DNA from: Begonia masoniana
Taxonomy: Eukaryota > Streptophyta > Magnoliopsida > Cucurbitales > Begoniaceae
Assembly: GCA_022432975.1 (NCBI GenBank)
Contig: CM039502.1
Span: 17,493,453 to 17,557,452, forward strand
DNA: 64,000 nucleotides
Reading direction: 5' to 3'
In this document: positions 10,990 to 22,679 of the stretch, piece after piece
Layout of the letters: each line of letters begins with the position of its first letter
Position numbering within the stretch: the first letter of the stretch is position 1
Position numbers and translations under genes: made by a program
The notes under the pieces: model-generated
Told to the model about the DNA's origin: nothing
The model's database searches: none
Seen by the model: only the letters and a program-made list of their open reading frames with translations

Positions 10990-12147
10990 CGACCCCGTTT
11001 TACGACCCGTCATCTTCCGGTTCGCTCGCGCAGACGTACCACCATCCGGGTTCTGGTTCGTGCAGCCATCGTACACATACTTACACATCAGGGTCATCAC
11101 ACATTAAATCCTTTCAGTCCCTTTACATTGTCCGACAAGATCACTTTGAAGCTTTCCTTCTGTCAAAACAAGAATACTTTGAAGCCTCTTGCCTCTTACA
11201 GCTCCGTCAACTCAAAGCCACCACCCTCTCTCGGTATGATCATCTCGCATCTGCTATTCAAGGACTTAACGATCGTATTGCTCAAATGGAAACAGAACAA
11301 AGTAAAGCTATTGACGATGTCACCTCTTCTATTAGATTCAATACAGTCATTTGGCAGATCAAATGCGACGGGAGTCTGACCGGGTTATCACTTACATTGG
11401 ACATCTTAGCACACATTTGGCTAGCAGTGATAGTGAGCCAACTCCTGTGGATGAGGGTTTGGACGAAGGTGGTGTGGATCATGAGGAAGTTCGTCCAGCT
11501 ACTCCAGCTGTTCCTTCGGGTGATGAGCCTTTGGCTGCCTCTCATAGTGTTGTTGGAGATACTGTTGCTCAAGTTGCTGTTGTTTGTGAGGACGAGCCAT
11601 TCATTGATCCAGTTGATGGTATTGCTGGTTCTGATGATATTGTCATGACTGAACCTGTTGATGAGCGAGAGCCTCATGCTGGTGTACAAATGGCAAAAGT
11701 AGGGGATGCAGGGGATGCAAATGATAGAGAAAGAATTTCTCCTGTTTCTCCTGTTGCTACTATTTCAGATGAAGAAATGGCAGATGAGTATTAAGATGAA
11801 CCTATGTTCAGATGTGCAAGAGATTTCTACGCACGCATGAACTAGGATGTTGTTTCTTCCGATGTGTAATCAATTCTTTCATTCTGCACTATATCTCGGT
11901 TAGATAGTTTAGCAACTAGGACTAGTTTAGCACTTTGTATTCTTATCCCTATTTATTCCTCACACTTGTGTATATTACACTGCTTGTTTATTTATTTATT
12001 TTATAATGTCAAAGGGGGAGAAAAATATGAAACAGTTGGTTGAATGCATAGAGTATGGGGAAATATATATTATATATATTGTTAATTGAAAAAAACTGAA
12101 TAGCATGGTGGAGTATATGTTTAATCGTTTTATATTTGTCATCATAA

Positions 12148-12158
12148 AAAAGGGGGAG
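12148..12158 (+). other. Copia-type polypurine tract
   Basis: AAAGGGGGAGAT precedes the LTR start TGTTAAC. This purine run is typical just upstream of Sirevirus-like copia 3' LTRs. A similar run occurs at 12006-12015, about 140 bases upstream. Confidence 0.6.
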
Positions 12159-13228
12159 ATTGTTAACTTACAATATGTTTAAGTCTAACTATGTTTTTGA
12201 TGATTGTGATTAACGTGAGATATATAAATTGATGATGGTAAGAAATGAATGATATTAATTGCAGTTAATTGGGAATGCCCTTTTACAAAGGGTATTATGT
12301 TTTCTAACGTTTTTGATTAAGTGTTGTTAATTGAGACTGGAGCATGCATAATGTTAACCAGACGTATAAGTCATCTGCCAAAAGGAGCATTGACCGCTAG
12401 TCGTCTGCCAAAAAGAACATCGACTGCTAGTCGTCTGCCAAAAGGAATATCGACCGATGTCAAAACAGATTTGAAAGTCATCCGGCAAATATATCAACCG
12501 AACAAAGCAAAGTTGACCGATGACAGAACCAATTGAATATCGATCGATACACTAAAGCCAGAAGTCGTCCGTGGGAATTATGTCGACTGAATTTTGAAGT
12601 CTACCGAAATCAATGACGACCAAAACCAAGAATGATTCTGCAACTATAAAGTTGACCAGATTTGAAGTCTACCGAAATCAATGTCGACCAAACAAAGATT
12701 TCATTCACTAGGATAACATCATCCGAATCAGGAATTCTTCTACTGAAAGTATTATAGACCGTAGACCACAACGGTTATATTTTTGGTACGGAATCAAGGA
12801 GTCTTCCGAATGTGAAGCAGATTACAGACACCAGTATTAATAGACGATTGAAGCTTGGGAGAACAACTTTTGCCAATTTGAACAATTATCTCTCAACTCT
12901 CACGAGATCTTAAGCTTGTAATAATCTTCGATTCTCTACACCTCTCTATATCTAAACTTGAGATTTTGTTTTTTGAGAGAGTGTAGTTGAGGAAAAGAAA
13001 AGGATCTTCAAGGGGAAAACCTTGAAGCGTGGACGTAGGCAAGGTTGGCCGAACCACGTAAAAATATCAGTGTCAATCTTTTTATCTTATTCTTACTTTC
13101 AAGTGTTTGTTATTAATTGCACACAAAGAGAAAAGATAAGATAACACTAATTTGCATTGTTAAAAACGATTAGGTTAAGAAATTTCTAATTCACCCCCCC
13201 TCTTCTTAGACAATCACAATCCTACAAT
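12159..13228 (+). mobile_element. Copia-type LTR (about 1.07 kb)
   Basis: Starts TGTTAAC after the polypurine tract and ends near CAATCCTACA at 13228. Close to its 3' end it has the layout common in copia LTRs: a '...CTTGAAGCGTGGACGTAGGC ... GAACCACGTAAA' block and a 'TTCACCCCCCCTCTTCTTAG' run. Three 30-bp repeats sit near its 5' side. The last 270 bases are included in the 1.95 kb tandem duplication. Confidence 0.65.
12369..12458 (+). repeat. Three 30-bp tandem repeats in copia LTR
   Basis: Units at 12369, 12399 and 12429 share AGTCRTCTGCCAAAARGA followed by a CGACCG-like end. A looser pair of the motif 'GAAGTCTACCGAAATCAATG' follows near 12594 and 12663. Confidence 0.85.
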
Positions 13229-14904
13229 TATAACTAATTACTATTTAATTTATTTAAAACAAAAAATAAAGTGAAAAATTGGACAGAGTTTCGTTTGTTT
13301 TATGACTCCCCCATAGCTATCTTCAAATAGTTTCTACAAATTTAAATAACATATATATACCTAAACAGTTCCAGTAAAGTATAAACAATAATGTACATCA
13401 AACTCAAATAAAAGTATATCAAATTTAAATAAAAGTACATCAAATAAAATACAAAATATAAACTAAACTACTCCGGTGGTATATCGTTGCCGTCGTCGTC
13501 TCTGCTGGCCATCCAATCCCCCAACTTCTGAGTGACCTTTCTAATAGACTCACTGAGATAGTCCTGCAACTTAATCACCTTCTTTTGGCCCAGGGGTCAG
13601 CTACTCGACACTGTCTATGAGGAACTCAATCCTTTGCTCCATCTGTCGAAACATCTGCTGCCGCTCCTGATGCATCTGCTGCTGCTCCAGATGCATCTAC
13701 TGCCGCTCTTGATGCATCTGCTGCTGCTCCAGATGCATCTGCTGCCGCTCCTGATGCATCTGTCGCTCCTCCAGATGCATTTGCTACCTCGCTTCACAGC
13801 TACTGCCAACATCAAGGGCAGTTGGCGGCGCCGTCACGGTGGTGGGGGTGTCCTCCTCCATCGGAGCATCCTGAGCTGGAGCGTCCCCGAGATCCCCCTT
13901 AACCATCCAAGATGAGGAGACCTCGACTAGACCCATCCTAGATAGATGAAGTTTGTCAAATACATCCAAGCCTCGGGTAGCTCTCAACTGCTCTCCCACA
14001 GGTAGCTCAACCTGTGATCGCTGCACGAGCCGCCAAATCAATGTACTATACAGCAGATTTTTGTTGCGTGTTCACACGATCTCGTGCATGTGCCCCAATA
14101 TCATGAACCCGGGGTCGAAAAACGTGTTATTGTACATCTTCTCCATCACATAAAGATCCATCCAGTTGACTAGATCTCTATAGCCATCCCTCGGCAGCAG
14201 CGAGTGGCTGATAAGGTTGTGAACAACCTGAGCTTTGACGTTCAACTCCTTCGATTTCAATTTGGTGAATTTGTCAATATCTGAATTGCGGTGAATCTGT
14301 TGGAGAAATTACAATCCCTCAGGTGTTCTAGTGAAATCACATTCTCGAGAAGCATGATAGTATTGTGCAGCTATCTCGTGAGTAAATTCCAGCAAATCAT
14401 TCACATGCCTTGCAAAAAAACTAATCTCCTTACTACAGACATATGACTTCATGCACCCCTCCCTCCCGGTGCTGGACAAGTTCGCGTAAAATATGCGAAC
14501 AACTCGATCACATGCCTCTCCACTCATGTTGTACAGCCCTTGCAACCAAATTCTGTCAAACATTTCCTGGATCTGCAAAGACTCTCAACCAGTGAAGTTT
14601 ACAGTCTTCCCATAAATAATTTGCCGGAGTGAAATATCTCAATCGAACCTCTTTTTACACTCCTCGGTTCAAAAATCGATCGAGAAGTAACCGGGCGGTG
14701 GTCGGGGCACTTCGGCCTGGGGACCTTGTGACGAAAATCCTTGTCAGTTTGATGGTGGTCCCCGTTTGTGGGGTTAGCTTGTGTTGAAAGGTGAGGACAT
14801 TTGAACGATATTTTAAAGGGCCATTGCCTTGAATTTTCAGAAAAAATAGCTCAGATTTTGGGAGGTTTTTCAGATTTTCGCAATACCAGGCTAGGGTTGA
14901 GGAT
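12955..14904. repeat. Tandem segmental duplication, copy 1 (1.95 kb)
   Basis: This segment is repeated head-to-tail at 14905-16846. It contains the 3' end of the copia LTR, an AT-rich spacer and the minus-strand retroelement ORF. The junction is near 14905, where the leader sequence ending GAGGATT passes directly into ACTTGAGATTTTG. The two copies look almost identical; most differences are one-base changes in homopolymer runs. Confidence 0.93.
13615..14740 (-). pseudogene. Retroelement ORF ('putative plant transposon protein' type) with Gln-rich heptads, copy 1
   Basis: Read leftward, the frames encode PPPGYFSIDF, a segment with IWLQGLYNMSGEACDRVVR and FYANLSSTGREGCMKSYV, then VVHNLISHSLLPRDGYRDLV with MILGHMHEIV, an acidic Pro-rich linker, and a C-terminal run of seven-residue units of the form MHxEQQQ/MHQERQQ from 21-bp DNA repeats (about 13650-13785). 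The first blocks match the plant-specific domain seen in retroelement ORFs. Several in-frame stops (near 14312, 14579, 14672 and within the heptads) show decay. The heptads suggest a coiled coil. No enzymatic motif is seen. Confidence 0.6.
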
Positions 14905-16846
14905 TTACTTGAGATTTTGTTTTTGAGAGAGTGTAGTTGAGGAAAAGAAAAGGATCTTCAAGGGGAAAACCTTGAAGCGTGGACGTAGGCAAGGTTGGCC
15001 GAACCACGTAAAAATATCAGTGTCAATCTTTTATCTTATTCTTACTTTCAAGTGTTGTTATTAATTGCACACAAAGAGAAAAGATAAGATAACACTAATT
15101 TGCATTGTTAAAACGATTAGGTTAAGAAATTTCTAATTCACCCCCCCTCTTCTTAGACAATCACAATCCTACAATTATAACTAATTACTATTTAATTTAT
15201 TTAAAACAAAAATAAAGTGAAAAATTGGACAGAGTTTCGTTTGTTTTATGACTCCCCCATAGCTATCTTCAAATAGTTTCTACAAATTTAAATAACATAT
15301 ATACCTAAACAGTTCCAGTAAAGTATAAACAATAATGTACATCAAACTCAAATAAAAGTATATCAAATTTAAATAAAAGTACATCAAATAAAATACAAAA
15401 TATAAACTAAACTACTCCGGTGGTATATCGTTGCCGTCGTCGTCTCTGCTGGCCATCCAATCCCCCAACTTCTGAGTGACCTTTCTAATAGACTCACTGA
15501 GATAGTCCTGCAACTTAATCACCTTCTTTTGGCCCAGGGGTCAGCTACTCGACACTGTCTATGAGGAACTCAATCCTTTGCTCCATCTGTCGAAACATCT
15601 GCTGCCGCTCCTGATGCATCTGCTGCTGCTCCAGATGCATCTACTGCCGCTCTTGATGCATCTGCTGCTGCTCCAGATGCATCTGCTGCCGCTCCTGATG
15701 CATCTGTCGCTCCTCCAGATGCATTTGCTACCTCGCTTCACAGCTACTGCCAACATCAAGGGCAGTTGGCGGCGCCGTCACGGTGGTGGGGGTGTCCTCC
15801 TCCATCGGAGCATCCTGAGCTGGAGCGTCCCCGAGATCCCCCTTAACCATCCAAGATGAGGAGACCTCGACTAGACCCATCCTAGATAGATGAAGTTTGT
15901 CAAATACATCCAAGCCTCGGGCAGCTCTCAACTGCTCTCCCACAGGTAGCTCAACCTGTGATCGCTGCACGAGCCGCCAAATCAATGTACTATACAGCAG
16001 ATTTTTGTTGCGTGTTCACACGATCTCGTGCATGTGCCCCAATATCATGAACCCGGGGTCGAAAAACGTGTTATTGTACATCTTCTCCATCACATAAAGA
16101 TCCATCCAGTTGACTAGATCTCTATAGCCATCCCTCGGCAGCAGCGAGTGGCTGATAAGGTTGTGAACAACCTGAGCTTTGACGTTCAACTCCTTCGATT
16201 TCAATTTGGTGAATTTGTCAATATCTGAATTGCGGTGAATCTGTTGGAGAAATTACAATCCCTCAGGTGTTCTAGTGAAATCACATTCTCGAGAAGTATG
16301 ATAGTATTGTGCAGCTATCTCGTGAGTAAATTCCAGCAAATCATTCACATGCCTTGCAAAAAAACTAATCTCCTTACTACAGACATATGACTTCATGCAC
16401 CCCTCCCTCCCGGTGCTGGACAAGTTCGCGTAAAATATGCGAACAACTCGATCACATGCCTCTCCACTCATGTTGTACAGCCCTTGCAACCAAATTCTGT
16501 CAAACATTTCCTGGATCTGCAAAGACTCTCAACCAGTGAAGTTTACAGTCTTCCCATAAATAATTTGCCGGAGTGAAATATCTCAATCGAACCTCTTTTT
16601 ACACTCCTCGGTTCAAAAATCGATCGAGAAGTAACCGGGCGGTGGTCGGGGCACTTCGGCCTGGGGACCTTGTGACGAAAATCCTTGTCAGTTTGATGGT
16701 GGTCCCCGGTTTGTGGGGTTAGCTTGTGTTGAAAGGTGAGGACATTTGAACGATATTTTAAGGGCCATTGCCTTGAATTTTCAGAAAAAATAGCTCAGAT
16801 TTTGGGAGGTTTTTCAGATTTTCGGCAATAACAGGCTAGGGTTTGA
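14905..16846. repeat. Tandem segmental duplication, copy 2
   Basis: Second copy of 12955-14904, slightly shorter through small indels (for example A and T homopolymers, and a TATA dinucleotide unit near 15297). At its right end the sequence continues into unique DNA (GATTTTCGACTTTTAG...), which shows that this copy keeps the original right flank. Confidence 0.93.
15559..16690 (-). pseudogene. Retroelement ORF, copy 2 of the same duplicated pseudogene
   Basis: Duplicate of the minus-strand ORF at 13615-14740, shifted by 1944 bases. Visible protein differences are few: Ala for Thr in the EQLRAxRGLDVF segment and Thr for Ala in AAQYYHxSRECDF. It has the same in-frame stops as copy 1, so the stops predate the duplication. 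Confidence 0.6.
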
Positions 16847-17091
16847 GGATTTTCGACTTTTAGAAAGGTCGGGTTTGGGATTTTCAGAGATTAGAAGGGT
16901 CGATTTTAGAGGATTTGGATTTTCAGCGATAGGGTTTTCGCCAGGGGATTTTGGGGTTCTCGACACTGAGGATTTTCGGCTTTCAGAAGGCTCGGATTTG
17001 AGGATTTCTCGATGCTGAGGGGCCGATTCTGGTGATTTTCAGAAAAATTCGAAAACTTTGCCCTTATCCTCTCTCGGTTTCAGAATGCGGA

Positions 17092-17610
17092 GAGCGAACA
17101 GGGGGTCGAATTTTTGGCCCCCGGTGTTTAGAACCAGGGCATGTGTGGGGGGCCGAGTTAGAATTTCGGCCCCCCGTGTTTAGCACTAGGTCGAATGCGG
17201 GGGGCTGAGTTATAATTTCGGCCCCCGGCGTATAGAACGTGGAAAACTCGGGGGGCCGAGTTGAAAATTTGGCCCACCGGATTAAATTTCTACGACAAAC
17301 GGTGAGGCCGAGTCAGATTTGCGGCCCCCGAGTTTGGTTCATGTGCATTGCACGTGTTAGGGTGATCCAATCCCTCCGCGTTCAAACCTCATGTGATGCG
17401 GCGAGCCAAATATGTGGCGTGGCCCCCTGAATTGTTTCGCGTGGAGCGCACGTGCGAGAGGGCCAGAGCCCCTCGCATCTTCTCCCGTGGAATGTGGGGG
17501 GCCACAATTTGTATTCGGCCCGCCTAATGGATCGGCGTGCAGCGTACGTGCGAGGGTCGCCGTGACATGCGAGGGGCCGCGATATGCAGTCGGCCCCCCG
17601 AATTAGAATT
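17092..17610. repeat. Cluster of about eight GGGGGCCGAG...GGCCCCC hairpins
   Basis: GC-rich inverted repeats lie near 17104-17124, 17149-17180, 17196-17228, 17251-17281, 17305-17332, 17398-17429, 17496-17524 and 17570-17603. Typical arms are GGGGGGCCGAG and TCGGCCCCC with AT-rich loops of about 8-10 bases. Further cycles are imperfect. The GC content contrasts with the AT-rich flanks. Open frames here are by-products of GC richness and are not called. Confidence 0.85.
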
Positions 17611-17639
17611 TGGGGGGCATGCAGCCTTCCGCCGAGATT

Positions 17640-18843
17640 TATTTTAACAGTTTTTCAATAGTTCAAAGTTTTGATTGTGAGAAATTTTAATTTGAGAATT
17701 TTTTTAAAAAATAACCATATTTCAGGAGGTATTTTGAAATTTACCCTGTATCCTTGCGTTTAACGCTATGCACAATCACATCCCCTACTATCCATCTTTT
17801 ACGTCTAAAACTCTAAAGGAGTATCTAATCTCATTCGCTCCACGTATAATAATTTAGAAGTATGTTATAACTCAACGTTGTCTTGTCAATGGTCATTTCT
17901 TCATCTCTTCAACGAATCAATAAGACAAACCACCCTTACTCCAAGGGGTCGTTTTGGTCATTCACCCTGTCAAAAATGGCTACGTGTTACAATCCAATTG
18001 GCCATAATTCTTAAGCGAGTATTTTCAAATTTAGTAAAAAATAAAGGGATTATTCCTAAAAGAGTATTAATTAATTTGTACCTTTTGAAGTTGGGAAAAG
18101 AGTAGGTAGTAAAGTTTTGAGTACTACAACAGGGGGGAATAGTCATTGCTTGTACAATCACGCAGATCCCTAATTACTAATTATCCAAATTAATTCAATT
18201 TTAATTAAACCCTAATCACTACTCGTTTGATTATGGCGTGACATCTATATAAATGTAAAGCTATTTCACCCTTACGTCATCAACTCCTAGACGTGGCGTC
18301 TGTCTGGGTTGAGTGTCTAGCACGCGTCTTGATGTGCGGGTGGTCTAACTTTCATAATTAATAAATTATTAAAAATTAAATTAAATAAATATCGTCTTCT
18401 TCGCCTTCCCCAAGTGCCTACTTACTACTCTCCCAATCACTCTGCCTGCACGGACGCTCCAAAGAAAGAGCCTTGAGAAGTTGTACTAAATCCTTTTCTT
18501 AACATTTACGCCTCCGTTAAAAACACAGACACCTTTCTCTCTCTAAAATCTTTGTTTTTCTCACTCTGCTTTTTATGCATTTATAAGCAACAGCCGCTCA
18601 GAGCACAACCCCTACTGATTCTCTTTGCATTGACTCTGATATCGAAGAGCCCTTTGTATTTACTTACCACCCCTTTCATCACCTTGTCATTCGCTCTTTA
18701 AATTCGATCAAATCCACCCAAAGATTTTCTCAGAGAAACAGGGGGTTGAGAACTTGCAAACAGAGCGGAGAAAAAAAACTTGCAATCCTTTCTTATTTTC
18801 AGTTTCTGAAACTTTCCTCCATTGTAGCTACTATTTTTCTTCG
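17640..18843 (+). promoter_or_regulatory. Upstream region of the YUC gene
   Basis: AT-rich single-copy-looking DNA without coding potential. Two TATA-like sequences lie upstream of the ATG: TATATAAAT at about 18246-18254 and TTTATAAG at about 18579-18586. The second is followed by pyrimidine-rich DNA typical of a plant 5' leader and seems the likelier start signal. Neither is proven. Confidence 0.4.
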
Positions 18844-20402
18844 ATGGGTTCTTGCGAAAAACGAGAAGAAAAGAAAGAGAATTGTTTGTGGGTGAATGGG
18901 CCGATAATTGTAGGTGCGGGACCATCAGGGCTTGCTGCTTCCGCTTGTCTTTCTAAACATGGAGTTCCTTCATTGATTCTCGAGCAAAGTGACTGTGTAG
19001 CTTCTTTGTGGCAACGCAAAACCTACGATCGCCTAAAGCTTCATCTTCCCAAGCATTTCTGCGAGCTACCATTAATGGGTTTCCCTAAAAATTTCCCAAA
19101 GTACCCAACAAAGGGCCAGTTCATCTCCTACATGGAGTCATACGCTTCGCACTTCTCGATTCACCCTAGACTCAACGAAACAGTTCAATTCGCGGAGTTT
19201 GATTCGAGCGGATTTTGGAGAGTCCGTACTCAGAAGTTTGAGTACATGTCTCGGTGGCTCATCGTCGCCTCCGGCGAGAATGCGGAGTTGGTGAAGCCGG
19301 AAATTGCTGGGATGGGGAATTTTCGTGGAGCTGTGATTCATACCAGTATGTATAAATCAGGTTCCGATTTCAAAAACAAGAGGGTCTTAGTAATTGGGTG
19401 TGGCAATTCCGGCATGGAAGTTAGTTTGGACCTTTGCAGACACAATGCTACTCCCCATATGGTCGTAAGAAACACTGTAAGTCAGATTATTCATCTTTGA
19501 GCTCATAATTTTCTGATTTTCACGAAGGTGGCTAAGCTTAATTTTCGTTCTACGCAGGTGCATGTTCTTCCGAGAGATATGTTTGGTTTCTCAACATTCG
19601 GAATCGCCACGAGACTCTTGAAATGGCTGCCATTAAGATTAGTCGACAAGTTTCTCCTTCTTGCTGCCTATCTCTTTGTCGGAGACACAGATCAGCTAGG
19701 CCTGCGGCGGCCAAAAACAGGTCCGATCGAACTCAAAAACGCCACCGGGAAAACACCAGTTCTCGACGTCGGAGCGCTCTCGCAGATAAAATCCGGGAAA
19801 ATAAAGGTAAACTTCAACCATTGCCATGATTCAGAACAAGTTTCCTCTTCTCCGACGTGCTTTTCTGACACAGTCGTACTCCTACTTGTAGGTGATGGAA
19901 GGAGTTAAGGAAATCACCAGAAATGGAGCTAAATTTGTGGATGGGCAAGAGAAGGAATTCGATTCCATAATCTTAGCTACCGGCTACAGAAGCAATGTTC
20001 CCAAGTGGCTCAAGGTAAATAAAAATCTTGATTATATCGACGATTTAGTACTGTTCTTCTCCGAATAGACCGTCAGTTTCTATATTTGGACTGATTCATA
20101 GAGTGGAGAAAACCACCCTTCTTTTCTCCATGCAAATACGGCTCATTTTACAGTCAAATAAAAGTGAAGTAACTGGATTTGGTATGTCCGTGCAGAGGTC
20201 GGAGTTTTTCAACGACGACGGAATGCTGAGAAGGCCGTTTCCAAACGGGTGGAAAGGAGAGAACGGGCTGTACTGCGTGGGGTTCACCAGAAGAGGCCTG
20301 CTCGGAACGGGCTCTGACGCCGTTAAAATCGCCCAAGATATCGCTTATCAATGGTGGTCGGCAGCCAGGGACGACCAAGACCCCGGCTTCTTCCCACATT
20401 AA
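18844..20402 (+). CDS. YUC1: YUCCA flavin-containing monooxygenase (YUC1-like), four exons
   Basis: YUCCA enzymes convert indole-3-pyruvate to indole-3-acetic acid using FAD and NADPH, the rate-limiting step of auxin synthesis; they are mostly cytosolic or ER-associated. Exons deduced: 18844-19476, 19558-19806, 19892-20014 and 20196-20402. All introns are GT-AG phase 0 and short, giving 403 residues, close to Arabidopsis YUC1/YUC4. Motifs: FAD site GAGPSG (24-29), [20 protein letters not shown]-type motif around [19 protein letters not shown] site GCGNSG (185-190), ATGY (323-326) and C-terminal [19 protein letters not shown]. 'VASGENAE' has Ser where Thr is usual. The start codon precedes a short hydrophilic N-terminus as in relatives. 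No stop or frameshift was found, so it looks functional. The block MEGVKEIT...[11 protein letters not shown] is closest by recall to YUC1; the YUC1/YUC4 clade is sure, the exact orthologue is supported by the LEUNIG neighbour. Confidence 0.93.
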
Positions 20403-20415
20403 CAACCCTTCGCTG

Positions 20416-20421
20416 AATAAA
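20416..20421 (+). promoter_or_regulatory. Candidate polyadenylation signal of the YUC gene
   Basis: AATAAA 14 bases after the stop codon. Plant polyadenylation signals are loose and this is only the nearest canonical hexamer. Confidence 0.4.
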
Positions 20422-22634
20422 TCCAAAATTAAAAATAATGCCTTTTTTACGTGTAAATGCTTCAATTTTGACTCGGATTCAACGTCCTCCTTTCAGTTCC
20501 TACCTGACGTTGTACATACAAATTTATCAATGTTGCAAATTTGAGTCCCTAAGTTGAAGACAACATAAGTTAACAATCTCTTCCGCCTTTAAATATATAA
20601 ATCATCGATGTTTTCGTATAATAGTTTTCACGTGACCCATTAGAGTAATGAATACACGTAAGTGTTACATCCACGCTAGATTATCAATCTTTTCACGAGG
20701 TGGGATATTCAACACATTTGAGACACACCCACCCATATGATAATATCTTTACAGAGAGAGACGCATAAATCATCAATTTTTGGGTGCAATAGTTTGCAGC
20801 CAGCTGATCCATTCGTGACACTTGTACGAATCATAGTAACTTTACGAGTGAGCGAATGAACGTGAAGCGTCTCATCTTGAGATGGAGTGTTTGGAATGGT
20901 AAATTGTATGAAAGGATGAAGATTGAGCGAGAGTGCATGGAGGGAAGAAAATTAAGAATAGGAAGAAACAGTAGCACTGTCTCTCTCCAACGTCACCTCT
21001 CATACTCACTGACTTGATTATTGAGACACTGATGGAGCTCTGTCTCAGTCTTCTCTCTCGCGTACCAACTACGAACCCTCCTCTTCTCCCATGAATATCT
21101 CTCCTTCTCTGTTCTTCTCTCTCTCTGCCGCCATAACCTAGTGACGTAGAAAGCTCCAAAGGGAGTTCAATTCCAAATCCCTTTCACACGCTTCCAAGCA
21201 TGCGTTACGTTCGATTGCGTCATTTCCCCTCTCTTCTTCTCTCTCTTTCATGACTGACGGCTTTGATTCAGTCACTGCCACTCTCTGACAGAACAGAAAT
21301 AGATTTGTAGAGAGAGAAAGTTGATAGATTTAAGATTTGTTTGTTTGCATCCCACGTCTGATGTCATCACCTTTACATTCTCTACGAACCCACTTTCTCT
21401 CTCACTCGCACCTTCGCTTAACCCATGCCCATCAATCATCATTACAAGTCAAGACAAGGAGGGGGGAATTAATTAACCTTTATCCAGTCTTTCGCCACTT
21501 CTGTATACATTACGTCACTGGTGAAAAAAGGAAGTCGACCGAATCAGAGAGCTCGAAAATCGAAGCAGAGGAGGGGAGGGGTCCCGAATTCAAGCATAAG
21601 TAGGCATGATATGGCATGCAGATCTGTCTCTGCATGCATGCCATTCCCATGCTCATAGTCTGAAGTCCATATGTTCCAAGAAGAAAGTAAAATATAAATA
21701 CAGGGAGAAGGGGAGGAAGGTGGAAGGACAAGATTCTGATTCCCCCCATTCTGCCATTTCAACTATTGTTTCATTTTTTACTGGTTTTGTTTAGGGTTGG
21801 CAGGACTGAGATGTATCGATGACGACGACGATCTTGATGGATGACAATGTAATGTAAACAGAAATGAGAAAACCCACTACATCATTTGGGCTATACAGAC
21901 TGTATCTACTCAACCCAAATGAAATCGTGCTGTCTTCTGGACCCATTTTTGGCCCAATATGCTGTCCTCCGGCTAGAAAACTTGGAAAAAGCAAGGAGAA
22001 TTTCCACAGTTTTTGGAGAGTTTGAAAAAGGCTTTGTTCGCAGATACAAAGAAGAACACAGTTAACCATATTAAAAGAAGAAAAGCGAGAAGAAGATGAA
22101 TGCAGGCCGAAATTACAATAACACCAACTACCCATTTGCTAACTCAAGAAAATCCGTGTAATTTAAGTGAAATCAACAGGCTATTATAGTCCTTGAAAAA
22201 AAGCGAAGTCCATTGATGTGTGTCTCAATATGAAAATTTGACGAGATTGGAGGGTCGTTTTGGTCAATTCGGAATTAGGAAGCCATTATCATATCTGCAG
22301 ACAGCATCCCAATCCAAACATTTTCCAGATGAACTAAACGAAAAATATAAATATAAAGCTTTTCCAGTAAAATGAAAACGGTTCTGGTTTTGCACTTTCA
22401 TTATTAAATTACAACAACTAATATTATGAATACACTTGTTTTTAATGCATTTTGCTTATACAAAAATCGGAGGTTCTGCTTCTACCCTTTCACTTACATT
22501 CTGCTTCTGTGTCCTCTGTTCGTATATTCCTCTTGTGGGTCTCTCAAGTTCGTCGCTTTTTCTGTTCCAGATTCGTTTGCTCGGGGAGTGCAGAGGAGAG
22601 GAGCAGCTGTTGTTGCCTTTTGATTTTCACCAAA
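20422..22634. other. Intergenic region between YUC and LEUNIG-like gene
   Basis: No gene is supported. It holds pyrimidine-rich runs (CTCTCTCT near 21117-21127 and 21236-21247), a partly repeated segment around 20590-20650 and 20760-20815 (ATAAATCATC followed by an AATAGTTT motif), and near its right end a pyrimidine-rich stretch (22460-22600) that fits the 5' leader of the LEUNIG-like gene. Small open frames here are random. Confidence 0.6.
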
Positions 22635-22666
22635 ATGTCACAAACCAACTGGGAAGCTGACAAAAT
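22635..22666 (+). pseudogene. LUG: LEUNIG-like exon 1
   Basis: Encodes MSQTNWEADK and two bases of the next codon, the exact start known for LEUNIG proteins. The donor GT is at 22667. Because of the copia insertion, intron 1 is about 10.3 kb and exon 2 resumes at 32977 with [14 protein letters not shown]. Confidence 0.88.
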
Positions 22667-22679
22667 GTTGGTTTCTTCG

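Larger units (their letters stand above)
10110..11794 (+). pseudogene. Plant retroelement ORF ('putative plant transposon protein' type) with acidic C-terminus, interrupted by a small element
   Basis: The left part encodes LQVVKTASKSLPYNFLLMKIFHRFGVQF, similar to a plant-specific domain found next to retroelement gag/pol ORFs. It is followed by acidic and Pro-rich segments. A 376-bp insertion (10726-11101) splits it. The right part has a coiled-coil-like run (LSRYDHLASAIQGLNDRIAQ) and then, after a frame change, an acidic tail from about 11351 to the stop at 11794. A 3' polypurine-type run (AAAGGGGGAG) follows at 12006 and again at 12149, as in Sirevirus-like copia elements, so this may be their env-like ORF. 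The function is unknown. Confidence 0.5.

Noticed and set aside
17239..17606. Small plus-strand ORFs in the GC-rich hairpin cluster
   Set aside because: Open only because of GC content and repeat structure; no start context or domain.
20872..22135. Short ORFs between YUC and LEUNIG (for example 20872-21159, 21337-21603, 21791-22135)
   Set aside because: Low-complexity pyrimidine-rich frames with no domain and no splice context.
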